A stretch of 47,084 nucleotides of DNA from an uncultured Ruminococcus sp. (GCA_947627445.1 CANQWA010000022.1:1-47084), one strand, 5' to 3'. Counted from the stretch's first letter, positions 1-9,139 are shown. Notes: generated by a model from the sequence alone, not told the origin. Numbers and translations are program-made.

Positions 1-128
1 ACGCACGACAAAGAATTTTCATCGTTGTAGCTTAAAATAGAAGTGTTATCCTGATGACATTGTTCCATCAATTCTGCTGATTGGATTGCTTTCATCACAG
101 GCTCCCAACCGCCATCTTCAATAGAATT
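1..128 (-). CDS. PD-(D/E)XK nuclease-superfamily (DUF1703-like) protein, partial fragment
   Basis: Read on the minus strand, this end is open from 128 to the window edge. It contains a phrase ending SILSYNDENSLSCV, which I recognise from the C-terminal part of AAA-ATPase-like proteins carrying a DUF1703 (PD-(D/E)XK) domain, just before the motif that normally continues into a RELPSGKGFAD-like stretch outside the window. These proteins are abundant in gut Firmicutes and Bacteroidetes; their function is unknown. The upstream side is cut by the MITE at 128-292, and sequence beyond the MITE looks like promoter rather than coding, so the N-terminal ATPase part is absent here. It is probably a fragment. 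Confidence 0.6.
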
Positions 129-292
129 AGGGCGTGTTGACACGAAGCCTAAAACGGATCTTTTTGGCTGAATTTTACGCATACTGCGTCGAGAAAACTT
201 GCCGGGCGACAGCCCGCCTGCGTTTTCTCTCCTTGTCTGCGCAGAAATTCTGCTCAAAAATTTGCGCTTTATTTTAGTGTCAACACGCCCTA
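128..292. mobile_element. 165-bp MITE-like element, copy A
   Basis: The element has perfect 16-bp terminal inverted repeats (128-143 starting TAGGGCGTGTTGACAC, and 277-292). A second copy of exactly the same length with about 90% identity lies at 37354-37518. It has no coding capacity of its own, and the outer TA at both ends may be the target duplication. This is the architecture of a miniature inverted-repeat transposable element moved by a transposase encoded elsewhere. No transposase gene with these ends is visible in the window. Confidence 0.8.
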
Positions 293-335
293 GTTTCATT
301 ATACCATACTTTCATGAAAAATGCAATCTATTTTT

Positions 336-394
336 AGGCAAACCCACACAAAGATGGTGCGTCAGATGCGCCGTCAGATTTTTCGTCCAATCAG
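336..394 (+). repeat. 58-bp dispersed repeat, copy A
   Basis: This stretch, beginning GGCAAACCCACACAAAG and ending in TTTTTCGTCCAATCA, recurs in opposite orientation at 36932-36989 with a few mismatches. Both copies lie close to a copy of the 165-bp MITE. Shorter relatives of its first part (GGCAAMCCCGCAC) form the hairpins at 21196 and 26042 and appear at 47009. It sits just downstream of the large kinase gene and may serve as its 3' region. Confidence 0.7.
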
Positions 395-403
395 AACTTT
401 TTC

Positions 404-3400
404 TCATTCTCTCATTTTGTAATCCGTATCTTGGTCAATAAGCTGTATCATAATGTCGGCAAATTGGGGGTCAAATTGAGTTCCTCTTCCCTTGACGATC
501 TCCGCTCGGACCTTTTCCTGCGGCAATATGTCACGATAACTTCTGGTAGAGGTCATGGCATCATAAGCATCAGCAACACAGATGATCCGTGAAAATTCAG
601 GGATCTCCTCGCCTTTTATGCCATCCGGATAACCTTTTCCGTCATAACGTTCATGATGCCATCTTGCACCCTTTTCAATGCCGGGCATTTCGGTAATATC
701 TTTCAGTATCTTTGCTCCGATGATGGGATGTCCCTTTATCAGAGCAAACTCTTCATCCGTAAGTTTTGACGTTTTGTTGATAACTGTATCGGGAACACCT
801 ATCTTTCCGATATCGTGCAGAAGTCCGACAAAATAAATATCATTCTGGTCTGCTTCACTCATACCCGCTTTTTCAGCTATCAGACGTGCATAATACGCAA
901 CACGTTCGGAATGACCGTTTGTATACTTATCTTTTGCCTCAACTGCTTTTGCAAGGGACAGCACTGTTTCTCTTGAAAGTCTTTCCATGCGTTCTTGACG
1001 TTCCTGTGCATATTTTGTCTGGCGTTTTACCTCTTTGGCGAGGTCGGTCTGCAAACGATGAAGTTCCAGTATTCTTCCGATCCTTTGAAGCATAATATCG
1101 GGAATAAACGGCTTTCGGATAAAATCCATGGCACCGGCTTTAAAACCTTTTGTTTCAGCATTCTGATCATCGTCTGCCGTCAGGAATATGACAGGGATAT
1201 TTTTCAGTTTGTTGTCGGCTTTCAGTTTTTTGATTACATCAAACCCGTCCTCATCCGGCATATGTATATCAAGCAATATCAGATCAATCTGTTTGCCGTT
1301 TGACAAAAGTATTTCCATTGCTTCTTTTCCCGAAGCAGCTGTATCCACTACATATTTTTGACAAATCAGTTTCTGAGCAACTTTAAGGTTCATGGGATCA
1401 TCATCGACTACAAGAATATGCGGGACTGTCTCTTCATGGATTTCTGCGGCTGTATTTTCGTCGGTTTTTTCACCGTTTAATGCCGCACCGATCTTTTGAG
1501 TCATTTCCTTGTAACTTTCCATAAAATGGCGGTGATTTTCCTCGAGATATTTTTCATCATTTGTTTTCGCTGCATGTTCAAGTGCCTTTGCCTGTTCAGA
1601 TAAATTTACTGCGCCAATTGACAATGCAGTGCTTTTAACAGCATGAACCAGTATACGGTAGTTTTTCAGATCCTTTGTTCCATAAAATTCTTCGATTTCA
1701 TTCAGTTTTGATTCCGAACGGAATGTCCGCACCATATCAGCGTATAATTCTTTATCGCCGCCGCAATAACGCATTCCCTTTTCGATATCAAGGAAACTGC
1801 AATTATCGGGAAAACCGAGGTTTGCCGGTACGGCAGGCACATTTGTTTTTTCAGGAATATGTTTCTCGTTTTTCTGGATAATGTCTGTATTTTTTCGTAC
1901 TTCGGTAAAAAGGTAAGACACAAGATCTTCGGGCAGATGTTTTTTAAGTTCATCTTCTAATTGATCCGTCATGATGGGTTTTGAAATATATCCTTCAAAT
2001 CCATAGGAAAGATAATGATCTCTTGCGCCCGTCACTGCATTTGCAGTCATGGCAATAACAGCTGTTTCATTTCCGATAAGGCTGCTGCTGCGAAGCTGTT
2101 CATATGTTTCAATTCCGTCCATTTCGGGCATCATGTGATCCATAAATATGATATGATAGGTATTTTTTTTGACAAGTTCGATACATTCTTTTCCGCTCAA
2201 AGCCGTATCGGGAACGATGCCGTTTCTTTTGAGAAGTCCCGCAGCAACTTTTAGGTTCATTTTATTATCATCAACAACCAGGATACGTGCATGGGGAGCA
2301 TAGATGTAACGTTCTGGCACATTTCTATGATTTCCGGCACGATGGTGGATATCAAATTGACCGATCTTTTCCTGACCTATCCGTTTCTGGTGAAGAGCAA
2401 AACTGAATGAGGATCCTTGACCGTAAACGCTTTTGACATCAAGGTGACTGTTCATCATCAGAAGCAGATTATGCGTAATGGGAATCCCTAAACCTGTTCC
2501 CTCAATATTTCTGTTTTTCTGTTCATCAAGTCTCTGGAATGAATCGAAAAGTTTTGTCAGATCTTCCTCGCAAATGCCAATACCTGTATCATGGACTTCA
2601 ATATAAAGTGTCACATCATCATTTTCATCATTTATTTCGGTTTGACGGACTGTAAAACGGATCGTACCTTTTTCGGTATACTTTACCGCATTTGTCAAAA
2701 GATTGGTGATGATCTGCTTGATTCGTATATCATCGCCATACAGATCAGCAGGTACCTCAGGATCAATGTCAAGTTCAAGCGTCAATCCTTTTTCCGCTGC
2801 TCTGTCGGAAATCATGTTTACAAGATCGCTTATCATTGAGACTGTTTCATACTTTACAGGAATGATCTTTATTTTGCCGTCCTCAATTCTCGAAAAATCC
2901 AGTATCTCATTGATCAGCGCAAGAAGCGTGTTGCCTGCACTGCTAATATTCAGAGCATATTCCTCAATCGTATCGCTCTGATTTTCACGGAGTACCATTT
3001 CATTCATACCGAGGATAGCGTTTATAGGCGTACGGATCTCATGGCTCATTCTGGCAAGGAAACTGGATTTTGCCTTATCAGCGGCAGCGGCAGCGGACGC
3101 TGCTTTTTTTAGATCCTCGTTTGCCTTTATCTGCCGTTTCATCATATGGGTGACCAAAGTATTTACCGCAATAATACATATGCTGAAAAGTACCAGATAC
3201 AGTACCGCATACGGAATAATTCCGTCGTACATCTTCCATGTATCCTTGAGCACAACGATGCTGAAATCCGATAACTCATCATTTAAGACCAGACACATAC
3301 GCAGTCTGCCGTCATAATCCCTTATCGGCTTTATGACATTTTTATTTTTGGTGTACACATCATAATAAGGCAGGTCACGGATATTGATGAAATTGTCATT

Positions 3401-5080
3401 ATACACCCGATAATCCGGGTTCGGGTGATCTATGACCTGTCCGTCCTTGTCAACAAGAAAAGCATAACCATTCTCTGCCTGATTGCTGCTGATGATATTT
3501 GTCAGAACATCAAGATAGAAATCTACCGCAAATACGCCGAGAAATTGTTTGCCGTTGCCGGCATAGACAGCTTTGGAAAATGTAATGCAGTATTCACCGG
3601 CGCGGGCATCGTAATACGGTTCAGTTATATTGTAATCATCTGCAGCAAGAGCGTCGATATACCATTGACGTTCTTCTTCGACATAATCCTCCGCCGGGAC
3701 CCAGCCGTTATTCATGACCATGGGGTGTCCATGACTGAATTCGGGATTTGCAATATAAGTAGCGGAAATTCCCTGATAATGGCGGGTGATCTCATCAAGA
3801 TATTTTACCATGCCTTCATAATTGTTGAGCATTTCCGGATTTGCGGATATGGAATTGACAAACATATTCATAATGCTTTCCTGTTCGGTGACCCAGTTGT
3901 TTATCTGGTAACTGTATTCACCTGCTTCTTCCAGCATTTTTGAACTTGCGCTTCTGATGTACAGATGAGAGCAAAGAAAAATCGTAGTCAGCATGGTTAC
4001 TACAAGCATGATGATAATCAGTGTACGGAAAAAACGCTGTCCTTTGTCTGTGAGATCATTGTGTCTCTTTTGGGATTTAGTATCCGTGTTCTTTTTGGCT
4101 CTGGAAGAAACAATATCGGAATAATATAGAATATTATCCATCATTTCACTGAGATTCGCAGCTTCAAGACGTATCATGTCCACTGATTCTGCAGCAGCAC
4201 CGCTGTTTTTTATGGAATTGGCATATTCGGCTATCTTATTCAAAGGCATGCGGAATTTATCGGACATTCTTGAAATAAAATTATTCTTGTATTTCAGTGC
4301 ATTTTCGGCACGGCAGCGTTCTTTGTATCCCATTACATAGAACACGGCTATGACAGTCATCAGAGCAATGATTATCACGGCATTCAGGATAAACTGTGCA
4401 TAAGCGTCTTTATAAAGTTCAAAACGGCTGATCTTCAACAGCAGATACCAGTCGTTTTCCGTGCAGCTTCCGAAAATAATCCCGCCGTCAAGATTTTCCG
4501 TAACAGCAGACCCAGAATTGGAGGAGATCCGCAAAAATGCTTTCCGATAATCTGCAAACTGATCGGAGATTTTTTCTCCCACTACGGATTCATCGGTGTA
4601 TCCGGCAATCGTTCCGTCACTGTTTACGATCATAGCATCGCCGTAATCTTCACCGCTCATTTTGGTGATGTAGGATTGAATGTCATTCATATTATAATCC
4701 ATCCCCAATAGGAATTTACCATCGTCAAATGAAGCTGTGACCGTAAAGCACATGTCGTCTGTAAATGCGTCCTTATATACCGATGAAATATATTCTTCAT
4801 CTCTGGGAGCGGACATCAGTACACGTCCGTCGGGAGTGACACAGAAGATATTCAGACAAGTTCTGCCTGTCGAAGCGATCTCCTTTTTCTTTTCTTCTGA
4901 AAGAAAAGTACGCAGATCTTCTTCAGTATAGCTGTTTTCCATCAGATCTGACAGTCGATTTCCGATTCTGTTAAGGGAATCCGTACAGACACCAAGACGA
5001 TTCTGAAGATCGGCTGCGATAAGTTCAATCCTCATACGTCCTAATTCCTCTATCTGGCTGCTGTTTACTTTTGTCATCAT
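404..5080 (-). CDS. Tandem-sensor hybrid histidine kinase with REC-Hpt-REC phosphorelay and HD-GYP output
   Basis: This 1558-residue protein is a membrane sensor joined to a complete phosphorelay and a probable cyclic-di-GMP phosphodiesterase. Order of parts: extracytoplasmic sensor (about 20-225), TM (230-252), degenerate DHp helix with D274 where the phospho-His should be, TM (352-372), second Cache-like sensor (380-615), TM (618-645), HisKA with H680, HATPase (N793/N797, DTGIG, GTGLG), REC1 (D981), Hpt (H1146), REC2 (D1271), HD-GYP (HD 1422-1423, HHE 1475-1477, DGKGYP). All key residues of the second kinase and of HD-GYP are present. The start used here (5080) lacks the first membrane helix, which lies just upstream in another frame (5077-5172). 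It probably turns an extracellular cue into c-di-GMP hydrolysis; the cue is unknown. Confidence 0.9.
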   Translation of the reverse strand: MMTKVNSSQIEELGRMRIELIAADLQNRLGVCTDSLNRIGNRLSDLMENSYTEEDLRTFLSEEKKKEIASTGRTCLNIFCVTPDGRVLMSAPRDEEYISSVYKDAFTDDMCFTVTASFDDGKFLLGMDYNMNDIQSYITKMSGEDYGDAMIVNSDGTIAGYTDESVVGEKISDQFADYRKAFLRISSNSGSAVTENLDGGIIFGSCTENDWYLLLKISRFELYKDAYAQFILNAVIIIALMTVIAVFYVMGYKERCRAENALKYKNNFISRMSDKFRMPLNKIAEYANSIKNSGAAAESVDMIRLEAANLSEMMDNILYYSDIVSSRAKKNTDTKSQKRHNDLTDKGQRFFRTLIIIMLVVTMLTTIFLCSHLYIRSASSKMLEEAGEYSYQINNWVTEQESIMNMFVNSISANPEMLNNYEGMVKYLDEITRHYQGISATYIANPEFSHGHPMVMNNGWVPAEDYVEEERQWYIDALAADDYNITEPYYDARAGEYCITFSKAVYAGNGKQFLGVFAVDFYLDVLTNIISSNQAENGYAFLVDKDGQVIDHPNPDYRVYNDNFINIRDLPYYDVYTKNKNVIKPIRDYDGRLRMCLVLNDELSDFSIVVLKDTWKMYDGIIPYAVLYLVLFSICIIAVNTLVTHMMKRQIKANEDLKKAASAAAAADKAKSSFLARMSHEIRTPINAILGMNEMVLRENQSDTIEEYALNISSAGNTLLALINEILDFSRIEDGKIKIIPVKYETVSMISDLVNMISDRAAEKGLTLELDIDPEVPADLYGDDIRIKQIITNLLTNAVKYTEKGTIRFTVRQTEINDENDDVTLYIEVHDTGIGICEEDLTKLFDSFQRLDEQKNRNIEGTGLGIPITHNLLLMMNSHLDVKSVYGQGSSFSFALHQKRIGQEKIGQFDIHHRAGNHRNVPERYIYAPHARILVVDDNKMNLKVAAGLLKRNGIVPDTALSGKECIELVKKNTYHIIFMDHMMPEMDGIETYEQLRSSSLIGNETAVIAMTANAVTGARDHYLSYGFEGYISKPIMTDQLEDELKKHLPEDLVSYLFTEVRKNTDIIQKNEKHIPEKTNVPAVPANLGFPDNCSFLDIEKGMRYCGGDKELYADMVRTFRSESKLNEIEEFYGTKDLKNYRILVHAVKSTALSIGAVNLSEQAKALEHAAKTNDEKYLEENHRHFMESYKEMTQKIGAALNGEKTDENTAAEIHEETVPHILVVDDDPMNLKVAQKLICQKYVVDTAASGKEAMEILLSNGKQIDLILLDIHMPDEDGFDVIKKLKADNKLKNIPVIFLTADDDQNAETKGFKAGAMDFIRKPFIPDIMLQRIGRILELHRLQTDLAKEVKRQTKYAQERQERMERLSRETVLSLAKAVEAKDKYTNGHSERVAYYARLIAEKAGMSEADQNDIYFVGLLHDIGKIGVPDTVINKTSKLTDEEFALIKGHPIIGAKILKDITEMPGIEKGARWHHERYDGKGYPDGIKGEEIPEFSRIICVADAYDAMTSTRSYRDILPQEKVRAEIVKGRGTQFDPQFADIMIQLIDQDTDYKMRE

Positions 5081-5172
5081 AACATAAATAGATTGATTAT
5101 CAGAGCAGCAATCACTGTGACAGCTATAAGTGCAATCGGCAGATATAACGGTTTTTTGAAGCGTTTCTTCAT
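5077..5172 (-). pseudogene. Out-of-frame N-terminal membrane helix of the hybrid kinase
   Basis: An ATG at 5172 with an ideal AGGAGGA ribosome site (5181-5187, 8 nt away) opens 31 codons: a Lys/Arg-rich start followed by about 20 hydrophobic residues (PIALIAVTVIAALIINLFM). It stops at 5077-5079, overlapping the kinase ATG at 5080 in a different frame. The kinase ORF has no ribosome site of its own and no first TM helix, although it has an extracytoplasmic-type sensor before its first TM. I infer that the gene originally began at 5172 and lost one base near 5080-5084. A short coupled leader peptide is the less likely alternative. Confidence 0.65.
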
Positions 5173-5776
5173 CTAAATATTCCTCCTATTGGGTTACAGA
5201 GAAGCAGTAACAAATCAAAGTCCATTATATCACATATTACCGAATATTTCAAGATATATTTAAATATATTTAAAAAAGTCTGCATTGTCAACATTTGCAG
5301 CATAAAGTCACAAAGTATTCTATTTTTCTAAATGATCCTTTTGAAAGTGTTGCCATAAGACTTTCTTCCAAGAATTTCGGGAAAACAGAAGATATTATTT
5401 CTCTACCGCTTGACACAGTGATATTTAACTGAGTGATATTGTACCTGCAAGTACGATATCGCTTTTTTTGTCCTGATTTGCCTAAATTTTGCACCTTGTG
5501 CCAAAATGCTTGACTATTTTTATAGGAAGTGGTAGATTAAAAAATGTTGGATGCAGATGTGGTTGGGACAAGATGCGTTTTCCACGCAGTTTGCATCATT
5601 TTCATTTTATGCTGGAACTTTTTTATCAAGTATGGTATAATGAAAATAATGCAATTAGGAAAACCACTGTGCTAAGGGAACGGATGCCTGTTGTTTACAG
5701 AAAGGGCAGTTCATTTAATTGTATCAAAATAATTTAAAAGTTGTACACACAAAATGTACTTTGGAGGTAATTGATT
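5173..5776. other. Intergenic region with a possible gene remnant and a promoter for the Syd-like gene
   Basis: At 5320-5430 on the plus strand there is an open stretch reading NDPFESVAIRLSSKN and ending near PLDTVIFN before a stop; it looks coding but I do not recognise it. A TATAAT at about 5634-5639 (TATGGTATAATG) and the GGAGGT ribosome site at 5763-5768 belong to the downstream gene. Open frames at 5288-5494 (minus) and 5489-5737 (plus) have no ribosome sites and no recognisable features, so I do not call them. Confidence 0.4.
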
Positions 5777-6361
5777 ATGCGTATGAAAGAAGCTTTTGAC
5801 ACATTTTTTGAAGAGATGACACAAAATTATTTGAAAAAAAAGGGAGTTCCTCCAAAAGCTCCTTGTCAGGAAGAAAAATATCCAACCGGATTATTTTTAC
5901 TGGACACTTTGGATGATAATGGCTATGCTCAGTGGAAACCTAGACTTCAGGAAAAAGCGATTTCTTTTGAAAACATTGAAAAAAAACTCGGATTTCCTAT
6001 TCATCCGCAAATTAAAGAATATTTATCAACCTATTGGTTTCTTGCTTTAGACGGAAGAATTCAGACTCAAAGCAGAAAAATCGTTTTAAGGCTAAATGGT
6101 CTTACACCATATAACGACCTTGATGAGCGTATTATATCTGGCTTTGATAATGAACAAACGCATTATTTATCTGACCATAAGTATTTTTTTTTAATTGGCA
6201 CATACTGTATGATAGATGGAAATGACAGCTATCTTATTCATGTTAACAATGATACTGGTGAGGTAACTGCCGTTGAAGTTATAGATAAAATTTCCATAAA
6301 ACTGGCTGATTCTATTGAAGAACTCCTTATGAAGATGAAAGGAATATGGATTATAAAATGA
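5777..6361 (+). CDS. Syd / SUKH-superfamily protein (probable immunity or SecY-interacting type)
   Basis: This 194-residue soluble protein resembles the Syd family of the SUKH superfamily. It has an N-terminal helix, a QWKP turn, the LGFPIHPQIKEYLSTYW segment typical of the SUKH fold, and a late strand followed by a SIEELL helix. In enterobacteria Syd binds SecY; in Firmicutes SUKH proteins are mostly immunity proteins for polymorphic toxins or contact-dependent effectors. ATG 5777 was chosen over TTG 5771 because the GGAGGT at 5763-5768 is 8 nt from it. No toxin gene is adjacent, so it is an orphan here. The fold assignment is fairly good; the role is inference. Confidence 0.6.
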   Translation: MRMKEAFDTFFEEMTQNYLKKKGVPPKAPCQEEKYPTGLFLLDTLDDNGYAQWKPRLQEKAISFENIEKKLGFPIHPQIKEYLSTYWFLALDGRIQTQSRKIVLRLNGLTPYNDLDERIISGFDNEQTHYLSDHKYFFLIGTYCMIDGNDSYLIHVNNDTGEVTAVEVIDKISIKLADSIEELLMKMKGIWIIK

Positions 6362-6552
6362 GTATTGATGCTTGGGAAAATGTGAAAGAAGTTAGAGCTT
6401 TTTCTCATCGGATATTGCGCCTGTCTTTTCGGCAAATTTTGCCGATTGCTGCGTGGAAAAAGCTCACCATACGGCAAGGTTGCTTTCGCTTTTTCGCCTT
6501 GCCCTCGTCAAAATGTTGCTCGAAAATCCATGGTCAAATCCTATGAGAACAA

Positions 6553-6776
6553 GTTCTTACTTATCGTTCAGAAAGAATTGATGGACAAGGAATCATTTAT
6601 CCTATGAGTTCGAATAAAGGAGCACTCTAGACTATCGATTTTGAAACTGCAGTCATAGATACCTTTGACGATTCGCTTTGGAGAACGAGAATTGAAAAGG
6701 TTACTGTTTTTCACGATAACCAGATAACCAAATGATTTTTCAATTTCTTGACGGAATGGAAATTGAAGTAAAAGTA
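6553..6776 (+). pseudogene. Decayed serine-recombinase C-terminus (probable)
   Basis: Read across one in-frame TAG and a shift near 6733, the translation gives RIDGQGIIYPM, then DSLWRTRIEKVTVF, then FQFLDGMEIEVKV. This pattern, a last helix followed by a short beta strand with DG-x-E-(V/I)-EVKV, matches the C-terminal tail of large serine recombinases (resolvase/Tn-type). The body of the gene is missing. It implies that an integrative element once lay here. The assignment rests on short motifs. Confidence 0.4.
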
Positions 6777-6793
6777 TATGTGCTAAAATACTG

Positions 6794-6842
6794 CCGCCAC
6801 AGTAGTTGGTTAGATTATTGTGGCGGTTATTTTTTACTTTAG
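6794..6842 (+). terminator. Rho-independent terminator
   Basis: The stem CCGCCACA (6794-6801) pairs with TGTGGCGG (6829-6836), followed by TTATTTTTT. It closes the recombinase remnant. Confidence 0.65.
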
Positions 6843-6957
6843 CAATATAAAACGCAAAACGCAAGGTTGCCTCGGTTCTAAAATGGGCGCAACAGAAAAC
6901 GCTAACCCCTAAAAACAGTATTTTGCCCCATTTTCAAGGCGAATATCATTTCTCTAG

Positions 6958-7116
6958 CTGCGCGGTGATAACATTAAGTCGTCCAAAGTGTTTATTCAAC
7001 TGAACAATGTCAGCATCGAAAATGAGACAGACTGGCTTCAGATGGCGAACTTCCACGCCAATTGGACAAAGAAGTTCTATGATGTGATCGTGCCCTATAT
7101 GCAACAAGCAAATTAA
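6958..7116 (+). pseudogene. C-terminal remnant of a DUF4268-like protein
   Basis: An open stretch without a start codon reads SKVFIQLNNVSIENETDWL, then FHANWTKKFYDVIVPY, ending at TAA 7114. It looks like the end of DUF4268-type proteins, which are found near restriction systems, where a beta strand is followed by a D-W-x-x-M helix and a W-x-(K/R)-x-F-Y-D motif. Everything upstream is lost. It stops 21 nt before the phosphoesterase start, so the two may once have formed an operon. Confidence 0.4.
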
Positions 7117-7137
7117 TCTTGTCAAGGAGATGATGAT

Positions 7138-7929
7138 ATGATTCCCGAAGAATTGAGAGATATCGGTGATAGGCTTAATGAACCAGGGAAAGCGGCTTTT
7201 CCTGAAGGTGGTACAAAGGAAAAGGACAGGATCTATATAACAGGGGATACTCACGGGAACTTTGCCCGTGTAGAAACATTTTGTGAAAAAATGGGCACCA
7301 AAAAAGAGGATATCCTAATTATCTTGGGTGATGCCGGAATCAATTTCAGCGGCGGCAGACATGACAGAATGAAGAAGGAATATTTGGAAACCCTGCCGAT
7401 CACATTTTTCTGCATCCATGGGAACCATGAGCGACGGCCCGCAACCATCGAGACATATAAGGAGAAACTGTGGCATGGCGGATCCGTGTATTATGAAAAA
7501 GAATACCCATCCCTGCTCTTTGCCAAAGACGGGGAAGTGTTCGATCTGAATGGGCGGCAAACTATTGTCATAGGCGGTGCTTACAGTGTTGATAAGATGA
7601 TGCGGCTAATCTATGGATACGGCTGGTGGCCGGACGAACAGCCTTCTGATGAAATAAAACAGTATGTAGAGCGGCAGCTTGACGGCTTGGGGTGGAAAGT
7701 GGATGTGGTACTCAGTCACACTACACCGCTGAAATATGAACCGATAGAAATGTTTCTTTCTGGCATTGATCAGAGCAAGGTGGATAAATCTACAGAAAAA
7801 TGGTTAGACCGCATAGAGAAACAATTGGAATACCGTAAGTGGTACTGCGGACATTATCATACAGAAAAACGGATTGACAGGCTGGAAATCATGTTTGAGA
7901 ATTTTGCTGTGTTTGATGCAGAGAACTGA
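7138..7929 (+). CDS. Calcineurin-like metallophosphoesterase
   Basis: This 263-residue protein shows the full metallophosphoesterase motif set: GDTHGN (with D and H as metal ligands), GDAG, GNHE, a SHTTP motif near residue 195, and CGHYHTE near 240. No signal peptide or membrane segment is visible, so it should be cytoplasmic. The substrate (phosphoprotein, nucleotide or phosphodiester) cannot be read from the sequence. The AAGGAGATGATGAT ribosome site lies directly before ATG 7138. It follows a truncated gene remnant and is ended by a strong terminator at 7953. It appears intact. Confidence 0.85.
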   Translation: MIPEELRDIGDRLNEPGKAAFPEGGTKEKDRIYITGDTHGNFARVETFCEKMGTKKEDILIILGDAGINFSGGRHDRMKKEYLETLPITFFCIHGNHERRPATIETYKEKLWHGGSVYYEKEYPSLLFAKDGEVFDLNGRQTIVIGGAYSVDKMMRLIYGYGWWPDEQPSDEIKQYVERQLDGLGWKVDVVLSHTTPLKYEPIEMFLSGIDQSKVDKSTEKWLDRIEKQLEYRKWYCGHYHTEKRIDRLEIMFENFAVFDAEN

Positions 7930-7952
7930 CGAATCGTCAAATACATTTTCAT

Positions 7953-8002
7953 AGAGCGGTATCGATGCCGGAATCATCTGGCAGTCGATACCGCTCTTTT
8001 TG
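7953..8002 (+). terminator. Rho-independent terminator after the phosphoesterase
   Basis: The arms AGAGCGGTATCGA and TCGATACCGCTCT form a perfect 13-bp stem followed by TTTT. A weaker hairpin (GTATTC/GAATAC with TTTTTT) follows at about 8017-8066. Between this and brxA an unidentified 20-codon open tail ends at TAA 8134-8136. Confidence 0.85.
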
Positions 8003-8140
8003 TGCTTTCACAGATGACATGGGCGTGTATTCTGCTCCGCTACGGGGTCGGAATACATGCTTTTTTGTCCGTAAACAGAAACCCGATTACAACCGCACAA
8101 GAATCATTTGAGCAGTTATTGGCTGCGAAGGAGTAAATCA

Positions 8141-8742
8141 ATGCTACATGATCATTATAGCGGCGGATTGACAAGAGAACGGTTTCTATTCTTTGAGATA
8201 CGAGTAGTAGCATCGCTTGTGAGGTTGGGAAAAAGCCGCCAGGATATATTTGCGGAGATATTTGCAGATAACCTGTTTCAGTTTCCCACCGAGCGAATGA
8301 TAAAAACCATTACAAATACCTGTTTCAAACGCATAGACGCACTTGATTCTCCTGAACTTATTTCGGTTCTCGCCGATTCTTCTGCCCAGGTAGCCAAACA
8401 GATAAACTTATACGCTATCATGTGCGAAAACAGTATCGCCTATGACTTTATGACCGAAGTCATCGGCGAGAAATACCGTTTGCAGCAGCTGGATTTTTCG
8501 TCTAAAGATGTGAATGTTTTTTTATGGAGCTTGCCGAAAAAGTCTCTGCTGTGAATGACTGGAGCGAATCGACGATAAAGAAGCTGAACCAGGTGCTGGT
8601 GCGCTTTTTAGTCAAGTGCGAATATCTTGAAAATACAAGAGCTGACAGCCTATTGCCTGTGTATCTTTATCCTGAGCTGGAAACCGTGATACACGAAAAG
8701 GGCGACAATGCTGCACTTGCGGCATTCAATTGTTTGAATTGA
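8141..8742 (+). pseudogene. brxA: BREX protein BrxA (DUF1819), frameshifted
   Basis: BrxA is the small DNA-binding protein at the head of type I BREX phage-defence loci. The two halves (8141-8554 and 8524-8742) join to about 200 residues, the normal family length. The first starts LHDHYSGGLTRERFL; the second contains the DWSESTIKKL helix. The break is at 8517-8523, where a run of seven T must be eight to restore the frame. ATG 8141 has AAGGAG 7 nt upstream. It begins the BREX gene string. A T-run slip could be a real mutation, a phase-variable tract or a consensus error. Confidence 0.8.
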
Positions 8743-8752
8743 GGTTTGAACC

Positions 8753-9127
8753 ATGCATCATCGGATAGAACAACTTCATGCAATCAAAGACCGATTTTCT
8801 GATGAAATGTTTTTGAGCAATAAGGGACTTTCAAATGAGGTCGGCATACATGTTTTCTGTTATGACCCAAAGGATGAAATGATCGTCCGCCGTTATTTTT
8901 CAGATCTCATACATTCGGCAGGACAGCCATATCGGCTCATAGAATGTGATCTGTACAAGATCTTCCTGCAAATCATGAGATCGCACAACATACTGGATAA
9001 TATCCAGCATCTGTTTTCAGATATTCCTGTGGTAAAGCTTTACCTCGGGGCTTATGACGGACAGACACTTTCTCTGTTTGATGAATTTCATGCCGGTAAT
9101 TATTACCGTGCTTTCAATATGATTTAA
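8753..9127 (+). pseudogene. brxB: BREX protein BrxB (DUF1788), internally deleted
   Basis: The ORF is uninterrupted but has only 124 residues, against roughly 190-200 for the family. The N-terminal GLSNEVGIHVFCYDPKDE and the C-terminal VVKLYLGAYDGQTLSLFDEF and NYYRAF motifs are present. The middle, which normally includes a TGVG-type motif before the RSH stretch, is absent: ECDLYKIFLQI runs directly into MRSHNILDNIQ. This is an in-frame deletion of roughly 70 codons near 8985. BrxB is essential in characterised systems, so the product is probably inactive. It lies 10 nt after brxA and 12 nt before brxC. Confidence 0.75.
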
Positions 9128-9139
9128 AGGAGCAGATTT

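Noticed and set aside
886-4931. Several plus-strand open frames (e.g. 995-1303, 3425-3943) opposite the large kinase gene
   Set aside because: They are antisense shadows of a clearly coding minus-strand gene, with no ribosome sites or recognisable domains.
5489-5737. 82-codon plus-strand frame upstream of the Syd-like gene
   Set aside because: No ribosome site, no recognisable sequence, and it contains the promoter for the next gene.
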